This document shows positions 9,878 to 21,478 of a stretch of 64,000 nucleotides of DNA, one piece after another. A program made the position numbers and the translations under genes. The stretch covers positions 1,337,588 to 1,401,587 of the forward strand of contig BCJX01000006.1 of the NCBI GenBank assembly GCA_001600415.1, given 5' to 3'. The notes under the pieces are model-generated. The model was given only the letters and a program-made list of their open reading frames with translations, ran no database searches and was not told the origin of the DNA. The first letter of the stretch is position 1, and every line of letters begins with the position of its first letter. The DNA comes from Pascua guehoae (taxonomy: Eukaryota > Basidiomycota > Tremellomycetes > Trichosporonales > Trichosporonaceae).

Positions 9878-12800
9878 CCATAGTCACATCCTGGGCCAAA
9901 ATCAATTCCAAAACCCACACCAGCCAACACAGCCACCCACGGCCATTGTCTGCGTGTCTGTCCACCCATCCACCCACCTAGCAGCATGCACAACAGTAGT
10001 CGTGCATGTACAAGAGTGGTAGGTAGTACCGCCATACGTGATCTTGGCCCAGACTCTGCCTGCAGCCAGCCAGCGGGGCCAGCGGCCGAGCAACCCAAAG
10101 GGAAGGAAGGGAAGGGAAGGGGGGGGGGGGTGCATGCGACGGGAAAGTGCTAAGGAACTGGTAGGACATGTGCGTCCGGGTCGGCCGGGGGGGGGGGGGG
10201 GGGAGCCAAAGGGAAGGAAGGGAAGGGAAGGGGGGGGGGGGTGCATGCGACGGGAAAGTGCTAAGGAACTGGTAGGACATGTGCGTCCGGGTCGGCCGGG
10301 GGGGGGATCGGGGCAAGGGCAAGCAAGGGGTGCTCAGGTTCCTGTTTTGAACAGGACATGGTAGGACACGACCACCCAGGATATGCAGGACACTGCAAGC
10401 AATGCAAGCACGGCAGGTACACAGGGTTACGCCCACAAGGGCATCAAAGGTCACAAGCGGGCGCACACCCAGGGGGGCAGTGCTCCCTCGCGCCGTTTTC
10501 ATCGCCGACACGAGATGGGAACCGCACCACATCATCATATTGGTTGTTCCACAACACACACTAGCACATGCACAGCATGCACAGCCGACGACGCCTCAAA
10601 AGCCAACAGCCCATGGCCGAATGCCCCTGGCGGGGACGACGGTAAACATGACGTTTATGCCGCCCGCCAGGCCGGCTCGCTCGTCTCGGCGCGCTCGGCG
10701 GCTCTTGTCTCTTTTGCTCCAGGGAAAACACAATGATAGTAGTTCTTCCCTCTGCACAGCGGCTCCGCAGGCCCAACGAGCCAACGACAGTACGCCATCA
10801 TGCGCCTGCACATCATGTGGCCAACGGGGCCAGAGCCGACGGGAGCAAGTCATTGGTAGCTCTGTTCCTTGTGCATGCATTGGCAGCTAGCCATCCTGTA
10901 TGCCAAGTTGCCAGAGGGAAATGGGAACGCGGCATCTCTTCCCATTACAGCAAGCACGAGACGTGGGGGGAAACGGGGAACGGGGAACGCGGGGGTTGGA
11001 GGACGTGCACTCACCACCTGCCAAGGCTGTACATCCGCAAAGACCTCGAAACGTGCAGCCATGGTGCCAGAAGCGGCTGTGACGGTTGTCGTTGACGAGG
11101 GACGAGGGACGGGGGTGAATAGGGCAAAATGGCAGGGAGTGTTGGTTTCAGGACGGAGACGGGGCTGAGGTTGGCTTGGCCTTTGGTCGGTGGGTCGGTG
11201 GGTGCGTTGGGCTGGGAACGTGGGTGGGTGGGTGGGTGGGTGGGTGGGTGGGAGGGTGCGTGTGGGGGGATTGAAAAGGCGAGGGAGAAGGCCAAGGGCG
11301 GTGCTACTGGCGGGTTGAGTGACGTCGGTCGCGCGGGTCCAATGGAGGGCACAATGCCAGTACGCCAGTAGGTCGGTAAAGTGCGAATTGGCGCGTACGT
11401 CGTCGCGAGAAGCAACCGAATATGGCGACTAGAGGGGTTCTAAAGCGTTTAGATGGGATCCAGAGTGATAATGGTGGAGAAAGAGACAATGGTATCGAGC
11501 GAGCGAGCAATGATGGTAGGTTGGCGATGATGCAAGGGATTCAACGACGGAAATGGTGGTGCGTCAGACTGCGCAAATGGAATATGATTACTGCGATCCG
11601 ATTGTGGACAATGAGGTAGGTGGTAGGTGGGTTGGAGAGCCAGGTCGAGTGTTTCCGGTGGGTGCTCTCTGTGGGCTGTAGGCTGTGGGCGCCCCGCAGA
11701 TCACAAATGAAGAAGGAGCAAGCGAACAAGAACTGGGGCGTGAGAGCAGAGGATGCCAGGTGGCGAGCGAGCAAGAGAAATGATGGTGTGGTACCAAGGG
11801 AAGAAAAAAGAGAGCAGATGATGACGCTGGGGGCTTGCACAAAATAAGGCACGAAACACTCGAGGGTCGGATCCAGCCTACTGGGAGGGAGGTGCAAGGG
11901 AAGGAAGGAGGGAGAGGGAATACAAGCGTACAAGGTAGGTAGATAGGCCAGAGCAATGGAAGCCGAGTCTGGCAGGTAGACGGAGAGAATGCCGGGACGA
12001 GTGGGTGGACAAAGGGAAGAATGAGACGAGGACAGAGATCACGAGGAGAAAAAGACTACTACAGTACAGTAAAAGGGCGGGAATTCAAAAACGGCGTGCA
12101 GGGACTTTTGAAAAACAACTGTCCTTGGCTGTGCGGCGCCCGCGTGGGCCCTATCCTACCTACATCAGACAGACATCCCGCACACACCAAAGCCTCGGTT
12201 GATGGCAGCACCCTTCTCCCGTCTACATAGCGTGCGTGCTCCGCCTGCTCTTCTTGATAGTCCGAGACGCAGACACAAGTATGCGCGCGTACATGCTTGC
12301 ATGTGTCCTCCGCCAGTCTTCCTTTTTCGTTGTGTCTGCGTCTGACTGCAACACGTTTCTTTGCCAAGCCAAGTGGCGTTGTCGTTTGGCTGCGAAATTG
12401 ATCAGTTTGAGTTTTGGACCCAGTTGCCGTTTGGGGACAACATGATTCAGGAATTACACTTCAGGGACTACGACCTTGTCCCTTTGACCCCCCACCCCCC
12501 ACCCCTCGTCTGGCGCCTCTCACGCACACGACCCCACACTAATAATGCCACTGGAAGCCGCACAGACGACGTACTCGGGTCCCCGGCCCCGACAGGTAAA
12601 AGGCAGAAGAGCAGAGAAGCACTTGTCAATGGATATTCAGGGTTTCAGGGTCCGGGGGTCAGCGTTGGATTGAGACGCATTCGAACGACGCTCGTCATTA
12701 CAACAACCTACACTTCGGTCATATTCACCTCGTATTCAACAACTACTGAACACCTTTATGGGTGGTAGTGTGTGGCAATCGATACAGTTTGTGGCAGACA

Positions 12801-15800
12801 TCTGGGACAAGGGCTGACAATGTCCGCCTCCGAGGTCTCGGCCAAAGACATCCGAGGCACGCGCGAGCAATGCGTGGATGGCAGTGGTAGCCAAAGGACC
12901 GCGGTGCACGCAGACGCCGAAGCGTTGCGGGCGACGAGGCCTTGCCGTGATGATGATTGGAAACTCTGAGGAATAACACGAACCCGACTGCGCACGTTGC
13001 ATGCCCCATCCTGCACTTCCTGGCGTGTTGCACCTTTTATCACTGTGGAAAGCGTTGCTCTGTCGCTGCGTTGCAGGGTTGGTGAGTTGCAGGAACACGG
13101 CACGGCGACCCGTCCTCATGCCTCATGGCTATGACGACAACTGGCAACCTGGGGACCTGGGAACCAGGTTTTTTTTTTTTTTTTTTCTTGTATTGGGCCG
13201 CGTTGGCATGGTCGTCTGCATGGTCGTAGTCCCTCCCGCCTGGCCCTGCGTGCTGCGCTCCAGGTAGGACGATTAGTGGATGGATGGAGAAAAAAAGTGG
13301 TTCCTTGTGCGTCATGCTGCACGGCATGCACGGCACCCATTCCATACCACCTGTCGTCCGTCCAGCGTGGTGCATTCGTTCAAACTGGACTGCGCCGCAG
13401 GAAGGTGGATGCGGTCCAGGTCATGGTGTCCCAACAGCGCGCCAACACGCAGCCAATCAACGCATTCATCCCGCGAGCACCTGCCACCAACATGCCGTTA
13501 TGAGTCGCCCAGCCCTAGAAGCCGTTCGGCCGTCTTTGGCGCTAGCACAAGTGACGTGAGTGGCTCGTACCGCGGAAGTACAAATAGTTGCAAGTGACGC
13601 TGGGGCGGAAATATCGGCAAAACGTGATCTTTTGGGTCGTGATCAGAGCGGAGTAGCAGCAGCTATGCGGCGATCTCTCCTTGCCTGCGCGCTAGCACCC
13701 ACAGCCCACAGTCCATTGCATGTCAGCTGTTCCAGCGGCCCACCTGATCAGAACAATTAAGCCAGTAGTCGTGCCAGCCCAGATCTGCTCGTGATCGTCG
13801 GCTGCTTCGGCTGATAGGTCGGGTTTGATCAGAGACAAGCTTAATGACATGCAGCCGCGTCGCAGCTTTGCCCCCAAAGACACAAGACAAATACAAACGC
13901 TCCTCGAGACACTTGGACGCAGCGCGACGCAGCCACGCGCCACGATCACATTTTTCAGTTACATCATAAACGCGGCCGACACACCCCGGCGCAGTCGCTA
14001 AAGTCCAGACACCATGCCAAGGTGCCCAGCAATCCAACATGCAGCGGCGGTGACTCTACAGACGAGGGAGGGTACGAGGGTGGCCTCTGTCTCGACATCT
14101 CTCTGGCTGCGAAATACGTCAGTAGCAGGACTGGTATCCTCACTATTCCAACGGAAGCACAGATGCGCAGGCGCCAGGTGCAATGTCTTGGCGCCCAATG
14201 ACCAGCACTGCACGCCCGTATTCAATCGCACGTCATCCAATGTGGAGCGCCAAGGTCTTGGCCCCCCCGCCAAAAACTCTGTTACTCTGGCTGCACCCGC
14301 CCTCGTTGCCGTCGTTGCCCTCGTCGCCGTCGTCAACGTCGTCGTCGTCGGAGCGCCAGCTACCCTGGAACGAACGCGATAGTGCCTCCCCCCCATCCCT
14401 GGCCACCCTCGCGCGGCGTCCTTGGCGGCGACGGGGGTGCCGGGCGCGACCGCGGACCGTCACACGTGCACAACGGGATGAAACAGCGCCCTACTACTTT
14501 GCTCCATGTTGCGCGCCCGTCCCGTCAGAGGTCTCCATGCTGTAGGGTACGGGTACACCCAACTGGCTGTTCATGTTCTGTCACAAGGAACGAAAAGTAC
14601 CTGTGCAGACGCTACCTGTGCAGACGCACACGCTTGAATGCGCACTCGGCACTCGTGCACACTCGCAGTCACGTAAAACCTCATGTTCCGTATTCCCAGG
14701 ACACCCCCGATTTCCCATGTCACAGCGCACACATGCCTTAATGCCTCCTGGTGGCGGTTGGCGTCAATCCTTAGTTTCTGGCTCCAAGGCATGCGTGTCA
14801 CGCACACGCAAACTCTATTTTCTTTGCCAGCGTGCAGCTTGCTTCGCGCTTCACGCTTCACCTGTGAGACGCGCAAGGTGCGGTATATGGAGTGTGGCGG
14901 TGTACGGGATATGCGCCGACCGCGTCCCTCACAGGCACTCTCGAGCTGTGCACTCAAGTGCACACCAGTACATCGGTATCTGCGTTACCGGCGATCAAAC
15001 TCGATTGTATGCTTCGGCCAAGACAAGACACAAGACTTTTTGCTAGAGTCTAAAACGCCGAGTCCAGGATGACGGACGTCCAACGACCGCAACGACCGGC
15101 GGGGGGNGAAGAGGAAGAATACAGTAGTATTACAAAACACGACCTGGCGTGACGGGTCCAAGGGGACGCACACTTCGGTTCCGACTTTGCCCCGTAGACT
15201 ACCCACGCGCTGCCTGGGGCTCACCTCACGCACGTGTGCGGTATTATTTTGAGAACAGTGCGGCGAGGATGGAGCAGCACGAGGAAAACTAAGCTGTGGA
15301 TGTACAAACGAACGAGGTAGAGTGGTCCCAGACTGAGGCGGCTGCTTCATGACCACACTTGACACACTCAAGCACGCATCAACACCTCGTAACGGACATC
15401 CTGACACGGGCATGTCAAGACGACTGGAGTGGGACGATACCACCACCTTTACATAACTGTGCTGATGATAGCCGTGCTGAGAATAACCGTGCTGATGACC
15501 ATGACTGAGACTCTGACACGCTCTTGACGCACGAAACGCCACCAACAACGATCCGTGGGCCGAGTGGTCTATGATCATCGCCATGTCGAGCATCGCCACT
15601 GTATGAGGGCCACATCGACAACCACTAACTTCGGCTGCTGGCACTTGTGTCCTCTGCATACCCCAGTTCACAAAGGGATCCCTCTACAGGTACGTCCCGA
15701 AAGTCCTGAGACCGCTACATTGAGCTGGGGTGCACGAACTGCGCATCTGAAGGGCCGTGAGGAGCAAATGCAGGGTGGAACAGGCAATGTCCTTCAGTCA

Positions 15801-16472
15801 GAAGTATGGGAGGCCACTTTTCTATCGTTGGACTGATGCTGAGAATGTCCGAGCGCAACCTAACATGCACCCGTGCGCAGAGTGGTAGTGTCACGATTTT
15901 CCGGCACACCTGTACACCTCGTGTCCTCTGGAATCCGTGTATCTGTGCAACTTGATGGCATACACCTCATCTCCGTGGGAAACGTCCTCTCTCACGAGGG
16001 CTGCCTGCGTCGTGCGGAATCCACTACTACCCACACACCTCTACACGTCCATGTGACATCCCCCCCGCCCACCTTACACAACTTGGCGATTGTGCCAAAC
16101 ACCCCCGTGTGACCGGAACGTATTGAGACTACCACCGTGAACTCGGTCGCACGCACGCACGCACGCACGGTCTGGTAAACTGCAGGAAAATACACATAAA
16201 GACCGCCGTCTCCCGCTCTGGTCTGGAGATCGCGGTCCTTGATGTGCATGGTGGGTAGTACAATCGCGAGACCATAGCGCGCCTGATTCGAGAGTGTGGG
16301 GACATGTCGAGATAGTACCAGCCCAGTTAAGACTCGCCGTGGTACAGAACAAGTGCATGAGTACAGAACTTTCCTCTCCACATACAAAATCGCTACAGAT
16401 GATCGATACAGTCGTGTCTCTCGTCAAACGTCCATTTTGTTCGAACCACCACACCATGTGTGGAGACACCAT
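9878..16472. other. Gene-poor region, no supported gene
   Basis: About 6.6 kb in which I could not assemble any gene. Open frames are short, present on all strands, and have no family motif. It holds a tandem duplication (10095-10307), a TGGG run (11221-11251), an 18-T run (13169-13186), an ACGC run (16149-16168) and one ambiguous base near 15107. A possible tiny first exon on the minus strand (ATG at 11062, donor GTGAGT) finds no credible continuation. Confidence 0.5.
10095..10307. repeat. 111-bp tandem duplication with long G-runs
   Basis: Copy 1 (10095-10205) and copy 2 (from 10206) are nearly identical: each starts CCAAAGGGAAGGAAGG, has a G-run, then TGCATGCGACGGGAAAGTGC and a second G-run after GGTCGGCC. 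The main difference is the length of the last G-run. The G-runs could form quadruplexes on the plus strand. Confidence 0.9.
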
Positions 16473-18670
16473 TCAACCGCGGTGGACATACGCCGCGTGT
16501 CCTGCACCGCCTGGCCCGGCGTGGGTATGCCCAACGTGGTATCCCCCATGTTGGCCGCGTCCGTAGTCGTGGGGCGTGGGGTGGCCGCGTCCGTCGCCGT
16601 GGGGCGGTGGGTGGTGTCCAAAGCTCTGACCAGTGGGGCCGCGTTCATGGCCGTTCAACTGGGCCATCTGCTCATTGACCTGATGGTCTCCGCACCCACC
16701 ACGACAACAACCGCTACCACAGCATCCTCCACTGCAACAACCCCCGCTGCAACATCCCCCACAACCCCCTCCACAGCATCCCCCACAACAACCCGCACAC
16801 CGCCACCAGCCAAGCCGCCACGTCCACTTGGACCCCGGCTCGCTTGTCGGGGGCGCAAAGCAGATCGTCCACGGCGCAAGCGTGCGTCCGAGGCACGTGA
16901 GGAAACATCCCTGCCCCGAGCCCGGCGGCTTTTCGGGCGCCTTCTCCAGAGGCCATATGTCGTAGTCGCCTTGGTGAGGGAGGTGTGGGTGCGCGGGATG
17001 TGCGTAGCCTCCGTAGGGTGTTGAGGGGGTCATGTAGTATTGTGGTGGAGGGTCGGCGCGGCGTTGGGTTTGGGGTGCTCGAGGTTGCGGTTGGGCTGGG
17101 GAAGGGGTGGGTATGCCTCGGGACGTGTGTGTGCCTCGGGTTGTGGGTATGCCTTGCGAGGTCTGAGGCTGGCTGCGCGCGGTCTGAGGCTGCGTCTGTG
17201 CTCGAGTACCATTGGGTTGGTGGCGAGTCTCGTACGCGCCCGCGGCGAGGGTAAAGTAGTGCTCCATTTGGGCCGGGTTGCGGGGTAATGGCAATTTACG
17301 CCGGTCGCCATTCTCGGCCGTTTGGAAGACGGGCTGGTCGTAGTGCCATGTCGCGGTGGTCATGCCGTTGTCGGCCGTGACGAGGAGGACCTGGGCGAGG
17401 GGTGCGGTGGGCCCGTAGAGCGTGTGGCGGATTGACGGGTTGCCAATGAAGTCTTGCTTGAGCCATTTGACCGGGAAGCTGGCCGGCATGGTCGGGGGCA
17501 GGAGTGGTTTGTTCCTCTGGATTCCGCTCGACCACTGTCCGGGGGGCGGGGCGAGCTTTGCCTTTTTCAGCCGGTACGCCGTCTCGTTGACAATGTCCTC
17601 GGCCATTTCAAAGGACATGTTCGGGTCGGCGGTATTTGAGGCGTAGACGAGGTACTCGCCCACGAGCGACTTTTTCGGATTGCCCTTGGTATCGCGATCG
17701 GCCAAGACCGAGTTTGTATCCACGACGATGATAAAGGGCTTGGTCGGACGCTTGGGAGCGAGTGCGCAAAGTGCCTCGTCCCACGAAGGCTCATCTTTCG
17801 AGCCGTTTCGCTTGGCCGCATTCCAGTGTTTGCGGCCCGAATTCGGATACCATGTCTCGCGCTCGTGTCCTGGCCACTTGGCCGCGGGAAAGTTGGGCGC
17901 GACCTCGATACCAATTCGGTCGCTGGCGAACGAGGCCCCAAAGTACTCTGTAGCAAATTTATGGACAAACGTGTCCTCGTTGCTGCTGCCCAGCACGAGC
18001 CTGATCTGATGACGTGTATACTTGCGACGTAATGCGGCCGCGAGGTTGACGTACGCGATGGCGCGAGCGTAGCCACGCTCCCGATCGTTGAAAGTGTTGA
18101 AGTCGATGCGTTCGAGGTGCTGTGGTTAGCGTTGGCCTAACGGCAATTCAAAAACAGCCCCCCCAGTCCCTTTACCCATTCCCTCTCTTAGAAATCATCA
18201 CCTCTCCACTTCGCTTCACTTCCTCGGGTATGGTGACCAAGCTAACTCACAATGTTGTTCACAGCATTCTCATAGATTTGTCGGGGGTACAGTCCGCACA
18301 CAGCACGTCGGTTACCCAAGCCGTACTCATAGGCCCTCCCCCGCCCCACGGTCGCCATGTTTCGAAGGATTGCCAAAGCTCGGTTCTTGATGTTATCATC
18401 CTTGAGGTGATGGCTCTCGTCGTTGACAATCAAGTTATCAACAAACGAAAAGGCGAACAACGGGTCTGCCGCGGTGGGGCCCTGCTGAACATAGCGGCTT
18501 GTCCCCACGTTGGTTCGGTAGACGACCTCTGGACTGATAATGTAAATCGGGCGTTGTTGAACGGCCTCGGTAGGGGAACAGAGAGCAGGAGGACTTGATC
18601 CGATAATCTGGTCGAGGTGTTTGCCTTGCTGGGGAAGAGCGACGACCGGCCGCTGTTTGGGGGCGGACAT
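16473..18670 (-). CDS. Unrecognised protein: PIN-like signature plus Cys/Gly-rich array
   Basis: Model: 18670-18251 and 18119-16473, intron 131 bp with CTAAC branch, both phases 0; 688 residues. Residues 1-400 look globular. Two pieces, IIVVDTNSVLAD (Asp about 274) and VLLVTADN (about 384-391), resemble the first and last acidic strands of PIN/NYN-type nucleases, but this is a weak match by eye. Residues 405-500 are Gln/Pro/Thr-rich. Residues 581-616 hold 15 Cys, mostly as CC pairs separated by Gly, written with mixed TGT/TGC and GGG/GGA/GGT codons. The tail (617-688) is His/Gly-rich. The gene diverges from the three-gene family at 19.1-22.5 kb. Family not recognised. Confidence 0.75.
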
Positions 18671-19102
18671 GATGGAGATTGTAATGGAGGGATGAGGGAG
18701 AAAAAGTACATGGTTCTGCCCAGGTATAAATATTACGTCCAGCAGTACAGGAGAGGTGCTCGCAAGAGGGCACAAGGGGAGCAAACATGGGAGCAGAAGG
18801 GGAAGACCAAGATGACACAAGGGGAAGGGGATGTGGTACCAAGAGAGGGAGCGAGGGGAGACCCGAAATGAGTTGGAAAGTGGTGGGCAGAGAGCGAAAG
18901 CTGAGACTTTATGGTGTTTTGGCCATCCTGAAAGCAGTGGCATCTGAAACTCACTCGACACTGGGGTTGTCACCGCCACAATCTCAGGCGCATCACGTGA
19001 CCCTTCCCCTGACCAACAACTCCCGTGCATGCTGTGCGTGTTTGTTCCACGACTCTCATTTCTCCATCGCATCCACTTCTACAACTCCACCACAGATATA
19101 CC
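18671..19102. promoter_or_regulatory. Divergent promoter region with palindromic E-box
   Basis: The 432 bp lie between the starts of the minus-strand PIN-like gene and the first gene of the plus-strand array, so they must carry both promoters. An 8-bp palindrome TCACGTGA sits at 18993-19000, about 100 bp before the plus-strand ATG; CACGTG is the core bound by bHLH factors such as Cbf1 or Pho4. The binding factor is inferred, not shown. Confidence 0.4.
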
Positions 19103-20110
19103 ATGGAAGCTCCTGGCGACACGGCCCCAAAGCAGACTCCCTCCCCGGGCTCGTATTTTACCGGCTCGGACCGTATCGAGGACTACTTCATTGACCTCGA
19201 TGTCGATCCCGCACGGTGAGTAACCCTTTCCGTCGTCGTCACTGACCAAAAGGCAACCAATCGACATCCAGGCATACCTCGAATGCATCGGTATTGAGCT
19301 TCGAAGACAAGACGATCCCGAGAATCCCGAGTGGAACGGCCAGCGCGCTCGTAGCGGCCATGATTCGTACGCGCCATACGTACCGAGGCTAGACGTTGTC
19401 GCCGAGGGTCTCACAGCATTGCGCAAAGTGTCTCAGACAAGGGAACACGGCCTCTGGCTCGATCCGTCAGACGTTACCCCCGAGGACATGGCATCTTCTA
19501 CTTGTGCACACAATCCGTGGCTGGAGACCCTGTCGCGTACCAACCGCATGGAGGCGGCCGTAGACGCCTGCAAGGTGTATCGCGACGAGCCCTGGGGCTA
19601 CTACGCTGTCGTCTACGTGCGTCTGCTGCATATCCGGTAGCCAGCTGACAACAGGGAAACGTGCGCATTGCACTCCCGACCGAACTCTGCGGCCCGCAAT
19701 CGGGACGCTGGCTTGCTGGCGCGTCTGCGATATACGGTCGCGATCATCCCGTCACACTCTTGGCGGGCGAGCCTGATGAGGACCAATACGACGATGGATA
19801 CGACGACGGATTCGACAACAACGACGACCAACCTGACGGGAACAAACCCGAGCCCGAGCATGTCGGCCTCATGGAGAAGATGCGATTTTCACTATCCGCG
19901 GCTGGGGTGCGGCATACAACTGAGCCCGTACTTCCCCTCACACCCTACCTCCAGGACTTGTTTGATGGGGACCCAGAAGCCTTCCATGAAATGATCTGCA
20001 AGACAGCAGAAGACGATGCTCCAATGTATCACCCACCGGTAGGGTATCCCGAGTGGTTGGAGAAGTACAGCGAGGAGAATGCCAGAGTCAATCCCATGTT
20101 TACGGGATGA
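19103..20110 (+). CDS. Tandem family member 1, unrecognised protein
   Basis: Model: 19103-19215, 19253-19616, 19655-20110; 310 residues. The introns are only 37 and 38 bp. Shared family blocks, in order: YFTGSDRIEDYFIDL (17-31), DIQAYLECIGIELRR (42-56), PSDVTPEDMAS, EPWGYYAVVY ending at the second intron, then ALPTELCGPQ, an acidic Asp/Asn/Glu stretch, HTTEPVLPLTPYLQ and a terminal WLEKYSEENAR block. Two downstream copies have the same intron positions and phases. The tail is shorter than in copies 2 and 3: ENAR runs straight into VNPMFTG, as though about 15 residues were deleted. No signal peptide or membrane segment is visible. Function unknown. Confidence 0.85.
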
Positions 20111-20321
20111 AGGCTTTTGCAAGATAGTTGTCTGTATTCTACCCGTATGGGCAGTTATGAGAGTATCGATTGACAAAATGGTTGTGGCCTATGGTGCGAA
20201 AAAGGGGGTGGTTGCGGATCCTTTTGCTAGTAGTGATGGTATGGTACATCATCGGGAAGAATTGGGCCGTCCTGACGTTTCTCTATCGCATCCACTTCCA
20301 CAACACCACTGGATACACGCC

Positions 20322-21302
20322 ATGCAAGCTCCGAACAAAGCTGCTTCCTCAGACTCGTATTTTACGGGCTCGGATCGCGCAGAGGACTACTTTATCGACC
20401 TCGCATTAGAACCCGCACGGTGAGTGACCTTGACGTCGTCGCTGACCAAAGTCAACCACTCGACATCCAGGCATACCTAGAGTGCATCGCCTTTGAGCTT
20501 CGGGGACAAGGCTTGCCCAACGATTCTCTTTACGATGACAACGGTGACTTTGCGCCCTATGTGCCAAGGCTAGACGTGGTAGCCGAGGGTCTGGAGGCGC
20601 TCCGCGCTGTTTCTCAAACAAAGGAGCACGGCCTCTGGATCGATCCATCAGATGTCACTGCCGACGACATGGCATCTTCGTCGTCGTTTGGACACAACCC
20701 GTGGCTGGCCACTCTGTATCGCACCGGCCGAATGGAGGCAGCGGCCGCAGCCGTCGAGGCCTACGACTGCGAACCATGGTCGTACAAGGCGGTGGTCTAT
20801 GTGCGTCCGCGCTTCGCAACAGCCAACTGACGGCGAGGGAAACATTCGCATTGCCTTCCCCACTGCGCTGTTTGGGCCAAATGCAAGGTCCTGGCTGTAC
20901 GGGACATGTACGCTATACGGCCAGAGCCATCCAGTGGCACTCCTCGCGGAATGCGAGGAGAACAAACACGATAACGGACGTGACGGCGAGGACGAAAATG
21001 CCAAGCCCAAACCAGAACCCGAGGATGTCGACATCATGGTGCAGATGCGATACGCACTGTGCGAGTCTGGTCTGCGCCATACGAGTGAGCCGGTCCTTCC
21101 CGTCACTCCCTACCTCCAGAAGTGGTTTGAGAGGGACCCAGAAGGGTTTGGTGAGATGATGGGCAGGGAGGCAGAGCGCGGTGCTCCCAGGTATCACGCA
21201 CCTGTGGGGTATGCCGAGTGGGTGAAGAAGTACAGCGAGGAGAATGCCAGGAGGCTTGCCGAGGACAGGGACACCAATGGGCTCAACAGTGATGACGAGT
21301 GA
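20322..21302 (+). CDS. Tandem family member 2, unrecognised protein
   Basis: Model: 20322-20419, 20452-20800, 20838-21302; 303 residues. The first intron is 32 bp, with GTGAGT donor and CTGAC branch, at the low limit for a spliceosomal intron; the second is 37 bp. All family blocks are present (YFTGSDRAEDYFIDL, DIQAYLECIAFELR, DMASSSSFGHNPW, EPWSYKAVVY, AFPTALFGPN, EPVLPVTPYLQ, WVKKYSEENARR). The acidic stretch is shorter than in member 1. The stop after NSDDE cuts off a tail still readable in another frame (DDVNPYD), matching the VNPY end of member 3. The 30 bases before the ATG resemble those of member 1, so the duplication included the proximal promoter. Confidence 0.85.
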
Positions 21303-21478
21303 CGACGTCAATCCATATGACATGAAAGCATGCATTGATGGTTGCCAGTGCCGCGACGCTTCGGTACTTCCGTTATGACGCTATTTCCATCCGTACTTGT
21401 ATCACCTTTGTTTTGGAGTTTGTTCCTCCCGTCATCTTTCTCCACTTTGACCACTTCTACACCTTCGTTTTTGCCATC

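Noticed and set aside
10850..11062. Possible first exon MAARFEVFAD with a GTGAGT donor on the minus strand
   Set aside because: The likely acceptor (CATACAG) leads to a stop within three codons and no other continuation gave a plausible protein.
14985..15671. 228-codon minus-strand frame
   Set aside because: It contains an ambiguous base and short tandem repeats, and shows no domain, splice sites or flanking context of a gene.
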